From the NCBI GenBank assembly GCA_900753165.1, contig CAADYC010000089.1:1-64000 (forward strand): 64,000 bases of DNA. Direction: 5' to 3'. The stretch comes from Clostridia bacterium (GTDB lineage Bacteria; Bacillota; Clostridia; TANB77; CAG-508). Position numbers and translations under genes: made by a program. Shown one piece after another: positions 43,751-54,455 of this stretch; the first letter of the stretch is position 1, and each line of letters opens with the position of its first letter. The notes beneath the pieces are model-generated. The model had not been told where the DNA came from. It saw only the letters and a list, made by a program, of their open reading frames with translations, and did not search any database.

Positions 43751-45907
43751 TTGGATGGATATTTAAAAATAAAAACAAAAATAGATAATTCGGGAGTAGA
43801 TAAAGATATTTCAGAATTAGAAAATAAAATAAAAAAGTTACAGACAGACAATTCGAATAAGAGTCAAGAAGCAGATATTATGCAAAGAGAAATAGAGAAT
43901 TATGAAAAAATGCAACAAAAAGCAGATGAATATAAATCAAAAATAAATATACTTAATAAAGAAAGACAAAATATGTTTTCTGGAAATATTACTAAAAAAT
44001 TGAGTAATGAGCAATTACCTGAATATGGAAGAATTACAACAGAGTTAGAAAGTGTAAGAAATAAATATATTCAAACAACAAGTGAAATAGATAAACAACA
44101 ACCTAAAATAGAAAAAATGTATATAAATCTAAGTAAAATAAAAGCAAAACAAAGCGAAAACAATACAAAAATTGCTGAATACAAATCAAAAATAGATCAG
44201 ATAAAAACAGATAGTATACAAAACTCTTTAAGTGGAATAGGAAATAAATTAACAGGGCAAATAAGCACAATTGGAAAAATGGCAATGGCTGTGCTTGGGA
44301 TAAGAACTGCCTGGGGAGCAGTAAGGAGTGCTATTAGTATGGTGTCTCAATATAATAAACAAGTTTCAACTGATTTTGATTACATGAGATATTGTATAGC
44401 AAGTATGTTAGCTCCTGCTATTCAGGGACTAATAAAACTATTATATACTGTATTAAGCTATGTTAATGCGATATCGAGTGCTTGGTTTGGAATAAATTTA
44501 TTTGGTAATGCAAGTGTGAAAAATTTTAAAAAAATGCAAAGTAGTGCAGGAGGAACAGCAAAATCAGCAAAAGAAATTCAAAAATCTTTACAAGGATTTG
44601 ATGAAATGAATGTTTTACAGGATAATTCAAACAAAGATAATTCTGGAAGTAATGGAGGAGTATCGTTACCAAGCATGGACTTGAGCGGAATACAGGGAGA
44701 TGTACCAAAGTGGTTACAGTGGATAATAGATAACAAAGACATAGTAATAGCTGCTTTGGCAGGTATGTTAGCAGGATTATTAGCATTAAAGCTTGGGTTT
44801 ACGGGAATAGAATCATTAGGAATTGGTATTATGGTGGCAGGAATTGTTCTACTAATAGAAAATATTATTAAACTTATAAAGGACCCAAGTTGGGAAAATT
44901 TTTCTAATGTATTACTTAGTTTATCACTTGTAGTAGCAGGATTAGCGCTTGCAATTGGTGGCACATTAGGAGTGACTTTGGCAGGTATAGCATCATTGAT
45001 AGCAGGAGTAGCACTTATCATACAAGGAGTTGTAGCGTATCTAAAAGATCCAACATGGAAGAATTTTGGAACAATTTTAGCAGGAATAGCGGTAGTTGTT
45101 GGAGCTGTATTACTATTAATTGGAGGGATACCAGCTTTAATAACTGGACTTATATTATTAATTGCTGCAATAGGACTAGCTATTTATAAACATTGGGATG
45201 AAGTGAAAAATGTGTTAGGGCAAGTTGGACAATGGATATATGATAATGTAATAACTCCAATTGGAAACTTTATGAAAGCGCTTATTGACTCAATAATATC
45301 AAATTTTAAATTTTTATTTTCCATAGCTGAAGGGATTTTTACTGCATTGCTTGGAATTATAATTGCACCATTTGAAACATTGTGGGATACCGTAAAAAAT
45401 GTATTCAATGGAGTACAAACAATTCTTCAAGGAATATCAAATGTATTTAAAGGAATATTTACAGGTGATATGAAAACAACGTTAGAAGGATTCAAACAAA
45501 TATTTAAAGGAGTATTTGATTCTTTGTGGTCTATTGCTAAAGCACCATTAAATTTGATTATAAGAGGAATAAATTGGTTGATAAAAGGAGCAAATAAAAT
45601 ACACTTTGATACTCCTGATTGGGTACCTGGTATTGGAGGAAAGACTTTTGGAATTAACATACCTCAAATACCGCTATTAGCAAAAGGAGGAGTAATATCA
45701 CAACCAACGCAAGCAATAATAGGAGAAGCAGGAAGGGAAGCAGTAGTCCCACTTGAAAATAATATGGAATGGCTAGATATACTAGCTGACAAATTAGCGA
45801 ACAAAATAGGTACATCAGGAACGAATAATATATATTTAGATGGAAGATTAATACAAAGACAAATTGCAAAACATAAGGAACAATTAGCGTTTGCAACTAA
45901 TAGATAA
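43751..45907 (+). CDS. Tail tape-measure protein
   Basis: 718 aa from TTG 43751, after AAGGAGAGTG. N-terminal coiled coils (about 10-160), several hydrophobic segments (about 330-480) that may help DNA cross the membrane, and a C-terminal LLAKGGVISQPTQAIIGEAGREAVVPLE block common to tape measures. Its length predicts a tail of roughly 100 nm. Confidence 0.92.
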   Translation: MDGYLKIKTKIDNSGVDKDISELENKIKKLQTDNSNKSQEADIMQREIENYEKMQQKADEYKSKINILNKERQNMFSGNITKKLSNEQLPEYGRITTELESVRNKYIQTTSEIDKQQPKIEKMYINLSKIKAKQSENNTKIAEYKSKIDQIKTDSIQNSLSGIGNKLTGQISTIGKMAMAVLGIRTAWGAVRSAISMVSQYNKQVSTDFDYMRYCIASMLAPAIQGLIKLLYTVLSYVNAISSAWFGINLFGNASVKNFKKMQSSAGGTAKSAKEIQKSLQGFDEMNVLQDNSNKDNSGSNGGVSLPSMDLSGIQGDVPKWLQWIIDNKDIVIAALAGMLAGLLALKLGFTGIESLGIGIMVAGIVLLIENIIKLIKDPSWENFSNVLLSLSLVVAGLALAIGGTLGVTLAGIASLIAGVALIIQGVVAYLKDPTWKNFGTILAGIAVVVGAVLLLIGGIPALITGLILLIAAIGLAIYKHWDEVKNVLGQVGQWIYDNVITPIGNFMKALIDSIISNFKFLFSIAEGIFTALLGIIIAPFETLWDTVKNVFNGVQTILQGISNVFKGIFTGDMKTTLEGFKQIFKGVFDSLWSIAKAPLNLIIRGINWLIKGANKIHFDTPDWVPGIGGKTFGINIPQIPLLAKGGVISQPTQAIIGEAGREAVVPLENNMEWLDILADKLANKIGTSGTNNIYLDGRLIQRQIAKHKEQLAFATNR

Positions 45908-45937
45908 AAAGCTTATCGAAAGATAGGCTTTTTTAGT
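45908..45937. terminator. Intrinsic terminator after tape measure
   Basis: AAAGCTTATC-GAAA-GATAGGCTTT with a six-T run. Probably partial, since the distal tail genes follow in the same direction. Confidence 0.7.
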
Positions 45938-45949
45938 TAGGAGGAAGAT

Positions 45950-46321
45950 ATGTTTTTAAACAAAGACAGCTTATATATGGATAATATATCCATGGGAAAG
46001 TACTTAACACAAGTAAAATATGGATATCATAAATTATGGAGTAGTGATAGTGGTAGAGCGTTAAGTGGAAAACAGAGTGGAACATTAATTGGAATTTTTC
46101 CTAAATTTACATTAAGTTTTAGAAGTTTAACCGAAAAAGAATTAACATATTTGGCACCACATTTTGATAATGCAAGACAAACTATTAAATATATAGATCC
46201 AAATAAAAATAAAGAAATATCAATTGAAACTTATTCAGGAGACTGGGAGATAGTTTATAAAAATATAAAAAAAGGACAAGCTTTTGATTTATCATTTATT
46301 GCAGTAGATAGGAGAAGGTAG
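45950..46321 (+). CDS. Distal tail (Dit-like) protein
   Basis: 123 aa, beta-rich. Position between the tape measure and the large tail-associated protein indicates a short Dit. Starts MFLNKDSLYMDNISMGKYL; AGGAGG precedes ATG. Confidence 0.65.
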   Translation: MFLNKDSLYMDNISMGKYLTQVKYGYHKLWSSDSGRALSGKQSGTLIGIFPKFTLSFRSLTEKELTYLAPHFDNARQTIKYIDPNKNKEISIETYSGDWEIVYKNIKKGQAFDLSFIAVDRRR

Positions 46322-46322
46322 G

Positions 46323-48855
46323 ATGAAGGAAATAACTAATAAATTTAAAAAAGAAATTACTTCTTATGGAAGAATGTTAGATACAGTAATTACATATACC
46401 ATAGACGATAAAGAATATTTTTTGGATAGTGATACTCTTTTCTCTGTCACTCCACATTTTGAGGGAAATATTTTAAAATCTGTAATGAAACAATTAGACA
46501 TAGAATCTTCAGAGGCTATACCTAAAAATACTATAATTAATGTTAAATTTGGTGTACAAGTAGATTTAAGTTTGACAGTAGCAGAAGTACATAATATGAA
46601 AGTAAACAGGTTTAATTCATTACCTATTAATTTATTGACACCAGGACTAAAAGGGTTTGAATATATAAATTTAGGAGACTATATAGTATCAAAAGAACCA
46701 GATTATAATGCGGATTCTATAAGTTATAGTCATGTATGTTATGATATGATGTTATATTCTATGAAAGATTATGAAAAAATGAATATTACATTTCCTCTAA
46801 CAGTAAAAAATTATATTAAAAAAATATGTGATTTTTTAGGGCTAACTTTTGCAAATTATAATGATACATTTGTAAATTGTGATAAACAATTAACAGAAGA
46901 TTATTATTTGGGTTATGACTATACCTTCAGAGATGTTTTAGATGAATTAGCACAAGTTACAGCTTCTACTATATGTATAAATTCTAAAAACGAATTAGAA
47001 ATAAGATATATATCAGAAGAAAGTGTAACAGAACTGAATGAAGATTATTTTAAAGATACAAATGTAACATTTGATAATGAATACGGGCCAATCAATTCAA
47101 TAGTATTAAGTAGAAGCGGAGAAAGTGACAATGTTTTTTTACAAGATGAGGATAGTGTTAATAAAAATGGATTGTGTGAATTAAAAATAGTAAATAATCA
47201 AATAATGAATTATAACAATAGAAGTGAGTATTTGCCAGAGATATTAGGAAAATTAAATGGCTTAAAGTATTTTACAAATGATTTTGATAGTTATGGAATA
47301 TGTTTTTTAGATTTATGTGATAGATACACAGCTAATGTACATGGAAAATTGTATAGCTGTGTTCTTTTTAATGATGAAATAAAAATAACACAAGGATTAG
47401 AAGAAACAATATACACAGAAATGCCAACTGAAACAAAAACAGATTATGCTAAAGCAGATAAAACAGATCAAAAAATAAATAAAGCATATATCATTATGGA
47501 TAAAGTAAATAAAAAATTAGAATCTGTAATAAGTGAAGTTCAAGAAAAATCTGAAAAGTTAACTGAAATAGAACAAAGTGTTGATAGTATATATCAAAAA
47601 GTATCAGACATAGAAGATTTAACAAATGATGTTGAGGGAGTAAAAACAATAACACTTGAAAACTGTGTAGAAGGCAAATTATTGAATTTACACATATATG
47701 GAAACAATACTGTATTTAAGTATTTGTACCCAAACGATACATTATATCCAGGCGATGAACAATATCCAAGCGGAGATAGCAGAATAGTAGTAAACGACAC
47801 TGTTTATGAACTAGGTGTATTAGATTTATTAAGACAAAATGACGAAGTATGTGATGAGTTTGTATTAGAAAATGGTCAAGCAAAAGTAATAAGAAGAGTC
47901 AACAAGAGTGGAACAACAAAGGTAAAAGAAAGTGTTGAAGATTTAGGAAAACTTGAAATATTACTAAAAGAGGGAACTAATACAATAACAAGTCAGAACT
48001 ATACTGCAAGAATAAAAGCAAAATGGGCAATAAAGAGTGATTACACAGATGTATTGGCAACTAAGGTTGAAATGAATAGTGAGATAAAACAAACAGCAGA
48101 TGCAATAAATCTTGAAGTAAGAAAGAAGGTTAACGAAAATGAAGTTATTTCAAAAATTAATCAAAGTGCTGAACAAATTCAAATTGATGCAAACAAAATT
48201 AGCCTTGAACGGTAAAGAAATAAATTTAACAGGAGACAAAATAAATATATTTAGTAATAAATTTAAAGTAGATAATCAAGGTAATATGGAATGCAATAAT
48301 GCTCAAATAACAGGTGGAAAAATAAATGTAGGTGCAGATGAAGGTGATATACAAATAAGAGTATATAACAATAAATGTGTCAATGAAAATACTTCAATTT
48401 ATCCAGGTATGATACAAATTCATAGTGATAATGAAACAGGTTATATGATTGATATGGGAATAGCAGAAGGAGAAGAAAAATTTGGAAGTATGAGATTAGT
48501 AAATAGTAGTATATCTTCAGAAACTAAAATTGATGCATATCAAGTTATGTCACCAATTATTTCACAAATATCGCTAGAAAAGTATAAAAAGAACTTCGAA
48601 AGACTACAAGACAATGCACTTGAAACAATTAAAAATATAGACATATACAAATACAACTTAAAAAGTGAAAAAGATACAGACAAGAAACATATCGGTTTTG
48701 TAATTGGAGATAACTACAACTATTCAAAAGAAGTAACAAGTATAGATAATCAAGGTGTAGATAATTATTCATTTACAAGCTTATGTTGTAAGGCAATACA
48801 AGAATTATCACAACAAGTTGAAGAATTAAAGAAACAACTAAAGGAGGGAAAATAA
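46323..48855 (+). CDS. Tail-associated (Tal/endopeptidase tail) protein, +1 frameshift at CGG
   Basis: The zero frame (629 aa) has a gp27-like hub domain and then ...QIDANKISLE, in-frame CGG (48210-48212) and immediately TAA. Skipping C48210 gives GKEINLTGDKINIFSNKF and another 214 aa to 48855, for about 843 aa. The joined string KISLEGKEINLTGDKI is the standard repeat of phage tail tip/endopeptidase proteins, split here exactly at CGG. The C-terminal part includes a coiled coil and a chaperone-like LEKYKKNFERL...HIGFVIGD segment. AGAAGGTAGG precedes ATG. Confidence 0.9.
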
Positions 48856-49311
48856 ATGGGATATACAACTTTTAAAAATAATGGACAACCTGCTTTAAGT
48901 GATACAGTATTAAATAATATGCAAGTAGAATTAATGAAACTTGTATTTCCGATTGGTTCTACATATATAACACAAGAAAATACAAATCCAAGTACAATAC
49001 TTAAATTTGGAACTTGGGAAAGATTAAAAGGAAAGGTATGTTTAGGTGTTGATGAAGATGATGAAGATTTAAAAACAATTGGAAAAACAGGTGGAGAAAA
49101 AACACATATATTAACAATAGAAGAAATGCCAGAACACAAGCATGAAATTGCTGCAAGAAATAATAGTGCGACAGGATTGTACGAGGTGAAAGCAACAAAT
49201 GCAACAGGAGATGTTGGTTCTGCTAACACAAAAATAGCAGGTGGAAACAAAGCACATAATAACATGCAACCGTACGAGGTAGTAGGTTATATGTGGATAA
49301 GGAGGGCATAA
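48856..49311 (+). CDS. Baseplate/tail-collar-like protein
   Basis: 151 aa. FPIGSTYITQENTNPSTILKFGTWERLKG and HILTIEEMPEHKH...NNMQPYEVVGYMWIRRA match the collar/receptor-binding tip family of phage baseplates. Stop shares a base with the next ATG. Confidence 0.82.
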   Translation: MGYTTFKNNGQPALSDTVLNNMQVELMKLVFPIGSTYITQENTNPSTILKFGTWERLKGKVCLGVDEDDEDLKTIGKTGGEKTHILTIEEMPEHKHEIAARNNSATGLYEVKATNATGDVGSANTKIAGGNKAHNNMQPYEVVGYMWIRRA

Positions 49312-51461
49312 TGAGTGAAACTGATTTTTTAAAGTTAAAAAAACACGATAATGTAGAAACAAATACAGAAAAGTTTGATATAGAAAATTACTTAAATGGT
49401 AACTGGGATAAGATAGACAAAAATGTGGGCAAAGTTAACACAGACATATCAAACATAAACTCAAAGAATAAAGAACAAGATACAAATATAGAGCAACTAC
49501 AAGAAAACACAGAAACATCAAGTAATAAAATAGCAGAACTAGAAAAAGAGTTAAAAGAAGCACAAGAAGATTTTTATCAAAACAGCATAAGAGGACAAGC
49601 AAGCGGAGAATACATACACGTAGAAGACAGTAGCAACTGCAGAGCAAAAATTGGAATAAGTGGAAATCACGAGCAAGAGACGAGAAGTGGAAAGAATAAA
49701 ATTGAGATTATAAAGACAACAACTACAGTAAATGGATGTACACATACTATTAAGGATGGTACAGATACATTAAGTGGTACATCAACAGGATGGGCAAACC
49801 TTATAATTTATTCTTTTACTGGTAACGGTAAAACATATACATTAAGTGGTTCACCACAAAGCAGCAAAAATATATTTATTTCTGCACATGATAATACACA
49901 AAACAAGGATTTAGTAACAAGTAAAAATGGTAATGCTGGAACTTTTGTTGCAACAAGTGGAAATTCTATAGATATAATTATTTGCGTTGCTCCAAATCTA
50001 ACATTAGCAAATGAGTTATTTAAGCCACAATTGGAAGAAGGTTCAACTGTTACTGAGTGGGAACAAGGAGGAGTATCACCTTCACCACACGATCCAAGCA
50101 AGATAAAAAGTGTTGGGAGTAATGTTAATTTATTAGAAAATAAAATAACAAGTCAGAAAATAAAGGGCATAGATGTAGAAGTGAAAGACAATGGAAAAAT
50201 AATATTAAATGGAATTGCTACAGAAAATTTTGCACTTGTAATTGGAACAATTAATAAACTTAAAAATATGACATTTAGTGGAATGTGTGATGGATATGGA
50301 TATAATAAGATGATACTTCAGATACAAGGTAAAGACTATAATGTAAATGTAGTCAATTCTAATCAAATAACATTATCAGATTTAGATACTGAAGCAACAG
50401 TTAGACTGTATATATATAAAGGAACGAGCGTTATAAATGCAATAATAGAACCAAAAATTGTCGAAGGTACAGAAGTAGGAGAATACAGCAAATATGGACA
50501 AGGCTGTGTTAAAGTAACTAAATGTAATAAGAATATACTTAATATTGAAGATATAGATGAAACAGAAAAAAGCGGTATAAAATATTCTGTAAAAAATGGT
50601 GTACTAAGATTAAATGGAACATCTACTAATACAATTTCTATAAATTTGTTAAAAAACATCAAAATAAAAAAGGGAAAATATACACATAGTGCTAGTTATA
50701 TTCAGCTAGAATTGTATATTAGTTTAGACAACATAGCAAATACAATGATAAGTTTACAAAATGGAAAAAAGATGACATTTGAATTAACAGAAGATAAAGT
50801 ATATTCAAAATATTTTATCTGGATAGGCAAGGGAACGGTTTTAAATAATGTTGAAATAGAATTGCAATTAGAACAAGGCTCAACAGAAAGTTCATTCGAA
50901 CAACACGAAGAACAATCATACATAATGCCAGTTCAAAATGAAATGTTACAAGAAGATTATTTTGACTTTGACAATGAAGAAGAAGTGCATACATGGGGAA
51001 AATTGGTGTTAAACGGAACAGAGAAAATAGGAATAAGTGGAGCATCAACAGATGAAATACTTGTTGTAGTTTATGATATAAATAATGCTATTGATGGATT
51101 TGGATATAGTAACTGCTTTTTATATTCATCTCAAGTAGCATTAAATAAACTAAATGTCTACAATAATGGGAAAAACTTAAGAGTTTGTGTAGATAAAAGT
51201 AAATTCGTAGATTTAGAATCGTTTAAATCAAAAATAATAGAATTGTATAACGAAGGAACACCAGTTATGATTTATTACAAATTACAAACACCAACAAGGC
51301 TTGCTTTCACAGACGAACAAAAAGCAGTAGCAAAGGAACTAAACAACGCAAGAACATATAAAAACGTAACAAACATAACAACAGATAGTAAAGCAATATT
51401 GAGTTTAGACTATGCAAAAGACTTAGAAACATTATTAACCTCAAAAGAAAGTGAGGTGTAG
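49311..51461 (+). CDS. Tail fibre / receptor-binding protein
   Basis: 716 aa from ATG 49311, after GGAGGGC. N-terminal coiled coil (about 20-90) for attachment, then at least two beta-rich modules joined by QLEEGSTVTEWEQGG and QLEQGSTESSFEQHEE linkers, common in carbohydrate-binding phage fibres. Probably decides host range. Confidence 0.82.
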   Translation: MSETDFLKLKKHDNVETNTEKFDIENYLNGNWDKIDKNVGKVNTDISNINSKNKEQDTNIEQLQENTETSSNKIAELEKELKEAQEDFYQNSIRGQASGEYIHVEDSSNCRAKIGISGNHEQETRSGKNKIEIIKTTTTVNGCTHTIKDGTDTLSGTSTGWANLIIYSFTGNGKTYTLSGSPQSSKNIFISAHDNTQNKDLVTSKNGNAGTFVATSGNSIDIIICVAPNLTLANELFKPQLEEGSTVTEWEQGGVSPSPHDPSKIKSVGSNVNLLENKITSQKIKGIDVEVKDNGKIILNGIATENFALVIGTINKLKNMTFSGMCDGYGYNKMILQIQGKDYNVNVVNSNQITLSDLDTEATVRLYIYKGTSVINAIIEPKIVEGTEVGEYSKYGQGCVKVTKCNKNILNIEDIDETEKSGIKYSVKNGVLRLNGTSTNTISINLLKNIKIKKGKYTHSASYIQLELYISLDNIANTMISLQNGKKMTFELTEDKVYSKYFIWIGKGTVLNNVEIELQLEQGSTESSFEQHEEQSYIMPVQNEMLQEDYFDFDNEEEVHTWGKLVLNGTEKIGISGASTDEILVVVYDINNAIDGFGYSNCFLYSSQVALNKLNVYNNGKNLRVCVDKSKFVDLESFKSKIIELYNEGTPVMIYYKLQTPTRLAFTDEQKAVAKELNNARTYKNVTNITTDSKAILSLDYAKDLETLLTSKESEV

Positions 51462-51464
51462 ATA

Positions 51465-51752
51465 ATGCAAGAAATGTTAGAAATGATAAGTAAATTCGGT
51501 GTGTCGCTTGTAATAGTTGCATTGTTCTTATATGACTGGTTTACGACAAGAAAAGATATGCAAAAAACATTAGAGCAAAACGGTAAGTGTTTAACTGAAA
51601 TACAAAATACAAATAGAAATACGGCTAAGTCACTTGAACTTTTGCAAAAAAGCATGGACAACCAGTCAGAGTTTTTGCAAGTGCATGATAAAAGATGTGA
51701 AGCGATAGAGAAAGACATCGAAAAAATAGAAATTAGAATGGAGGAAAAATAG
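51465..51752 (+). CDS. BhlA-like holin
   Basis: 95 aa: one N-terminal membrane span (about 9-26), then a charged coiled coil to the end. Lies just before the endolysin. BhlA-type bacteriocin/phage holins share this layout. ATG follows GAGGTG. Confidence 0.75.
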   Translation: MQEMLEMISKFGVSLVIVALFLYDWFTTRKDMQKTLEQNGKCLTEIQNTNRNTAKSLELLQKSMDNQSEFLQVHDKRCEAIEKDIEKIEIRMEEK

Positions 51753-51754
51753 TT

Positions 51755-53269
51755 ATGAAAGATAAACAATACAGAAATGTAACTTTAATAATTGTTTCAA
51801 TTTTGGTAGGATTATTAGGCGGATTTGGATTTTACAATGCAAATAAAGATAAGTCAAATGATGAAATAATTAATAGTGCTGTAAATGAAGTGTTAGATTA
51901 TATTGATAATAAATCTAGTACAGAAATACCAAATCTAACAGAAACAGACGAACAATCATTAGAAGTTCAAGAAACAGAAGCAGAAGGGTTTGAAGAACAA
52001 GGAATAGTAGCATATAATGGTTCAGAAAAAGCACCAAATGTGAATGTTGGAGAATATGCAGGTTTAACATACTATTCTCAATTAGATAGTAGATGGAAAA
52101 GTCAAATGTATTCAAGTATAGGAGACACTTCACAAACAATAGGAACATCAGGATGTGGACCAACAAGTGCTGCAATGGTTGTTTCAAGTATAAAAGGAAA
52201 TATAACACCAGATTCAATGGCAAATTTATATGTAAATTATGGATATCGTTCAGCAAACCAAGGAACATATTGGAGTGCTTTTAAATGGACTGCAGATGTA
52301 TTTGATATTGGATATAGTGAATGTTATAAATTAGATGATGCAGTAGCAAAATTAAAAGATAATCATTACATAATAGCAAGCTGTAATCAAGGATTGTTTA
52401 CATATGGCGGTCATTTTATAGTTTTAACAGGTGTTGAAGGAGATTATATAAAAGTATATGACCCTTACTTGTACAACGGTAAATTCGATGTTTCAAGTAG
52501 AAGAGGAAAAGCAACAGTTAGTGGTAATACAGTATATGTATCAATAGAAAGCTTTAGAGCATATGCTAATTATCAAAAATTCTTCTGTTTTAAAAATGAT
52601 AGAACAGACATAAAAGAAAATACAACTACAACGGTAGTAACAGACAACACAATATCAAATGTAAATACAGTAAATTATCAAGTCAAAGTAACTGCAAATG
52701 GTGGTTTAAATATAAGAGCTGGAGCAAGTACATCGTATAGTAGAGTTGGTGGATATGCAAAAGGTTCAATAGTAACTATATTAGCAGAGTCAAACGGATT
52801 TGGGAAAACAGATAGAGGATGGATATCTTTAGCATACACAAGCAGAGACATAAGTACATTAAATACTGTTCAAACAGTCGGACAAACAAAGAAATTAACT
52901 AGAGCTAGTATCTTATATAGTAATTCAAATCTAACAGGTTATAAGTACAATTATAAAGCAAATACAACTATAACAATACTACAAAACATATCAAGCAATG
53001 TAGATAAAATTAGAGTTAATGTAACAGGTAGAATAGCATATATAAATAACAATAATTATACAAATGTGACAGCATCAAAGCCACAAAGCGTGATTAGAAA
53101 AACAAAAGCATGTACATTATACTCAAAATCAAATTTGAGCGGTGTAAGATATCAATATAAAGCTAATACTACTGTAACAGTTTTACAACATATAAATTCA
53201 TATGTAGACAAAGTAAGAGTAAATGCAACTGGTAGAATTGCTTATATAAATGTTAATAATTATAGATAA
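51755..53269 (+). CDS. Endolysin: C39-like peptidase with SH3 and C-terminal repeats
   Basis: 504 aa. N-terminal signal-anchor (about 8-27), acidic linker, C39-like cysteine peptidase with TSGCGPTSAAM (Cys134) and YGGHFIVLTG (His near 219), a bacterial SH3 domain (about 300-368; GGLNIRAGAST), then two ~60-residue repeats ending GRIAYIN..NNY. The membrane anchor implies SAR- or anchor-type export independent of the holin. It cuts peptide bridges of the host wall. Confidence 0.88.
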   Translation: MKDKQYRNVTLIIVSILVGLLGGFGFYNANKDKSNDEIINSAVNEVLDYIDNKSSTEIPNLTETDEQSLEVQETEAEGFEEQGIVAYNGSEKAPNVNVGEYAGLTYYSQLDSRWKSQMYSSIGDTSQTIGTSGCGPTSAAMVVSSIKGNITPDSMANLYVNYGYRSANQGTYWSAFKWTADVFDIGYSECYKLDDAVAKLKDNHYIIASCNQGLFTYGGHFIVLTGVEGDYIKVYDPYLYNGKFDVSSRRGKATVSGNTVYVSIESFRAYANYQKFFCFKNDRTDIKENTTTTVVTDNTISNVNTVNYQVKVTANGGLNIRAGASTSYSRVGGYAKGSIVTILAESNGFGKTDRGWISLAYTSRDISTLNTVQTVGQTKKLTRASILYSNSNLTGYKYNYKANTTITILQNISSNVDKIRVNVTGRIAYINNNNYTNVTASKPQSVIRKTKACTLYSKSNLSGVRYQYKANTTVTVLQHINSYVDKVRVNATGRIAYINVNNYR

Positions 53270-53272
53270 AAA

Positions 53273-53316
53273 AATGAGGTAAGTTGATTAGTTTCAATTT
53301 ACCTCTTTTTTTCGTA
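53273..53316. terminator. Bidirectional terminator closing the late operon
   Basis: GAGGTAA pairs with TTACCTC across a 16-nt loop, with A-run before and 7-T run after; ends the lysis operon and the convergent AP2 gene. Confidence 0.8.
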
Positions 53317-53760
53317 TTTTTCCAGAATTGGTTTAAAGTATTTTTCTTCGGCATCTTTTCGGGCTTTGATAGCATCTTGCAAATCGTTAAAATATCCGAT
53401 ATGTTTTGATTTATGATTTACTTGTATTCTTACTCTATATTTACCGTTAATGTAAGAAATGCCAGTGTGTCCGGTTTTATTATTTTTTTGTGTTTTGTTT
53501 TTATAAAATTCTATTTTTTTATTTCTAACAGATTCTAAAGTTAAATTAGAACTTTTACCTTTATTTTTGCAACTACAACTTGTAATTTCACCACTTAAAA
53601 CTTGCGTAAAAACTAATTCTTTTATATTTCCACAGTCACATTTAAAAAGAGCGAGCTTAGAATTATTCTTATCAAGTTTATTTGAATTTTTTATTAAAGT
53701 AAGATGATTAAATCGTTTGCTAATATAATCATCTATGTTATAACCTCTCATTTTTACCAT
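53299..53760 (-). CDS. AP2-domain DNA-binding protein
   Basis: 153 aa. N-terminal Cys region (FKCDCGN...SCSC, likely zinc-binding), then an AP2-type domain: NKTGHTGISYINGKYRVRIQVNHKSKHIGYFNDLQDAIKARKDAE split over about 92-140. Phage AP2 proteins are often linked to homing nucleases or act as regulators. The start lies inside the AbrB-like gene's end, so the two are coupled. Confidence 0.8.
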   Translation of the reverse strand: MVKMRGYNIDDYISKRFNHLTLIKNSNKLDKNNSKLALFKCDCGNIKELVFTQVLSGEITSCSCKNKGKSSNLTLESVRNKKIEFYKNKTQKNNKTGHTGISYINGKYRVRIQVNHKSKHIGYFNDLQDAIKARKDAEEKYFKPILEKYEKKR

Positions 53761-53933
53761 TCGCTTTCATAATAGTTATTTCTTTTTTTACATCATCATA
53801 AATTAATTTTACTTGTCTGTTTTTTTCATCAATTCCGCATATCTTTTAGTATAGAAGAAGGGAGAGTAAGCCTTTTGGTTATACTTCCACTTCCTGCTTT
53901 ATTAAAAGATACATTTAATAATCTTTCTTCCAT
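53738..53933 (-). CDS. AbrB/MazE-like regulator, +1 frameshift at CGG
   Basis: Minus-strand gene, 64 aa after shift. Zero frame MEERLLNVSFNKAGSGSIT...LPSSILKDM meets in-frame CGG (53837-53835), then AAT TGA. Skipping the C gives GIDEKNRQVKLIYDDVKKEITIMKAN, the normal second half of an AbrB swapped-hairpin domain. AGGAGG precedes ATG. The only CGG case on the minus strand. It may regulate the palindromic promoter at 54456-54484. Confidence 0.82.
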
Positions 53934-53941
53934 AGATCCTC

Positions 53942-54424
53942 CTATTTTATTATATTTAATATTTTTTCAATTTTATTTTCAATATCATCATCATATAAAA
54001 TATCTGTTATTTTATTAGAATTACCTTGCCATAAAATTTTATTACATTTTGCAACAGTTTCTCCGTCATGACCTGTTTCAATTTCTTCACCTTCAAAAAA
54101 TGTAACTATTTCTCTTTCAGTTATATGCCCATAACGGCAAGCAAAATCTATTCCATCTTCTGTTAGTTCAAAACAGCTACAACCATCTAAAGTCCAATTA
54201 TCTTCTATATATTCTTTTTTTAGTTTATTGTATTCTTCTATAAATTTATCAGTATCTTCAATTTCATTTACAATCTTGTTATATCTATTTAAATAATAGT
54301 TATCAACACGTCCCTCTTCAAATTCAAAATCGACCATTGTCATTGCGTCATCACCGTATAAAACTGATTTGTGTTCTGTACCTTTAAAATCTTTTTTATC
54401 ACAATCAAATCTAAAATATATCAT
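53942..54424 (-). CDS. Hypothetical protein of the leftward accessory operon
   Basis: 160 aa from ATG 54424, after GAGAGGTAA; 24 upstream codons are open but lack a ribosome site. Acidic, with FACRYGHITEREIVTFFEG. First gene of an operon with the AbrB-like and AP2 genes. No family recognised. Confidence 0.7.
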   Translation of the reverse strand: MIYFRFDCDKKDFKGTEHKSVLYGDDAMTMVDFEFEEGRVDNYYLNRYNKIVNEIEDTDKFIEEYNKLKKEYIEDNWTLDGCSCFELTEDGIDFACRYGHITEREIVTFFEGEEIETGHDGETVAKCNKILWQGNSNKITDILYDDDIENKIEKILNIIK

Positions 54425-54455
54425 ATTAATTACCTCTCTTTCATTTGTTAAATAT

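Noticed and set aside
44578..45021. Long minus-strand ORFs opposite the tape-measure gene
   Set aside because: Shadows of a strongly supported gene, with no ribosome sites.
49311..51461. Phase-variable receptor-binding cassette or diversity-generating retroelement
   Set aside because: No reverse transcriptase, template repeat or inverted recombination sites around the fibre gene.
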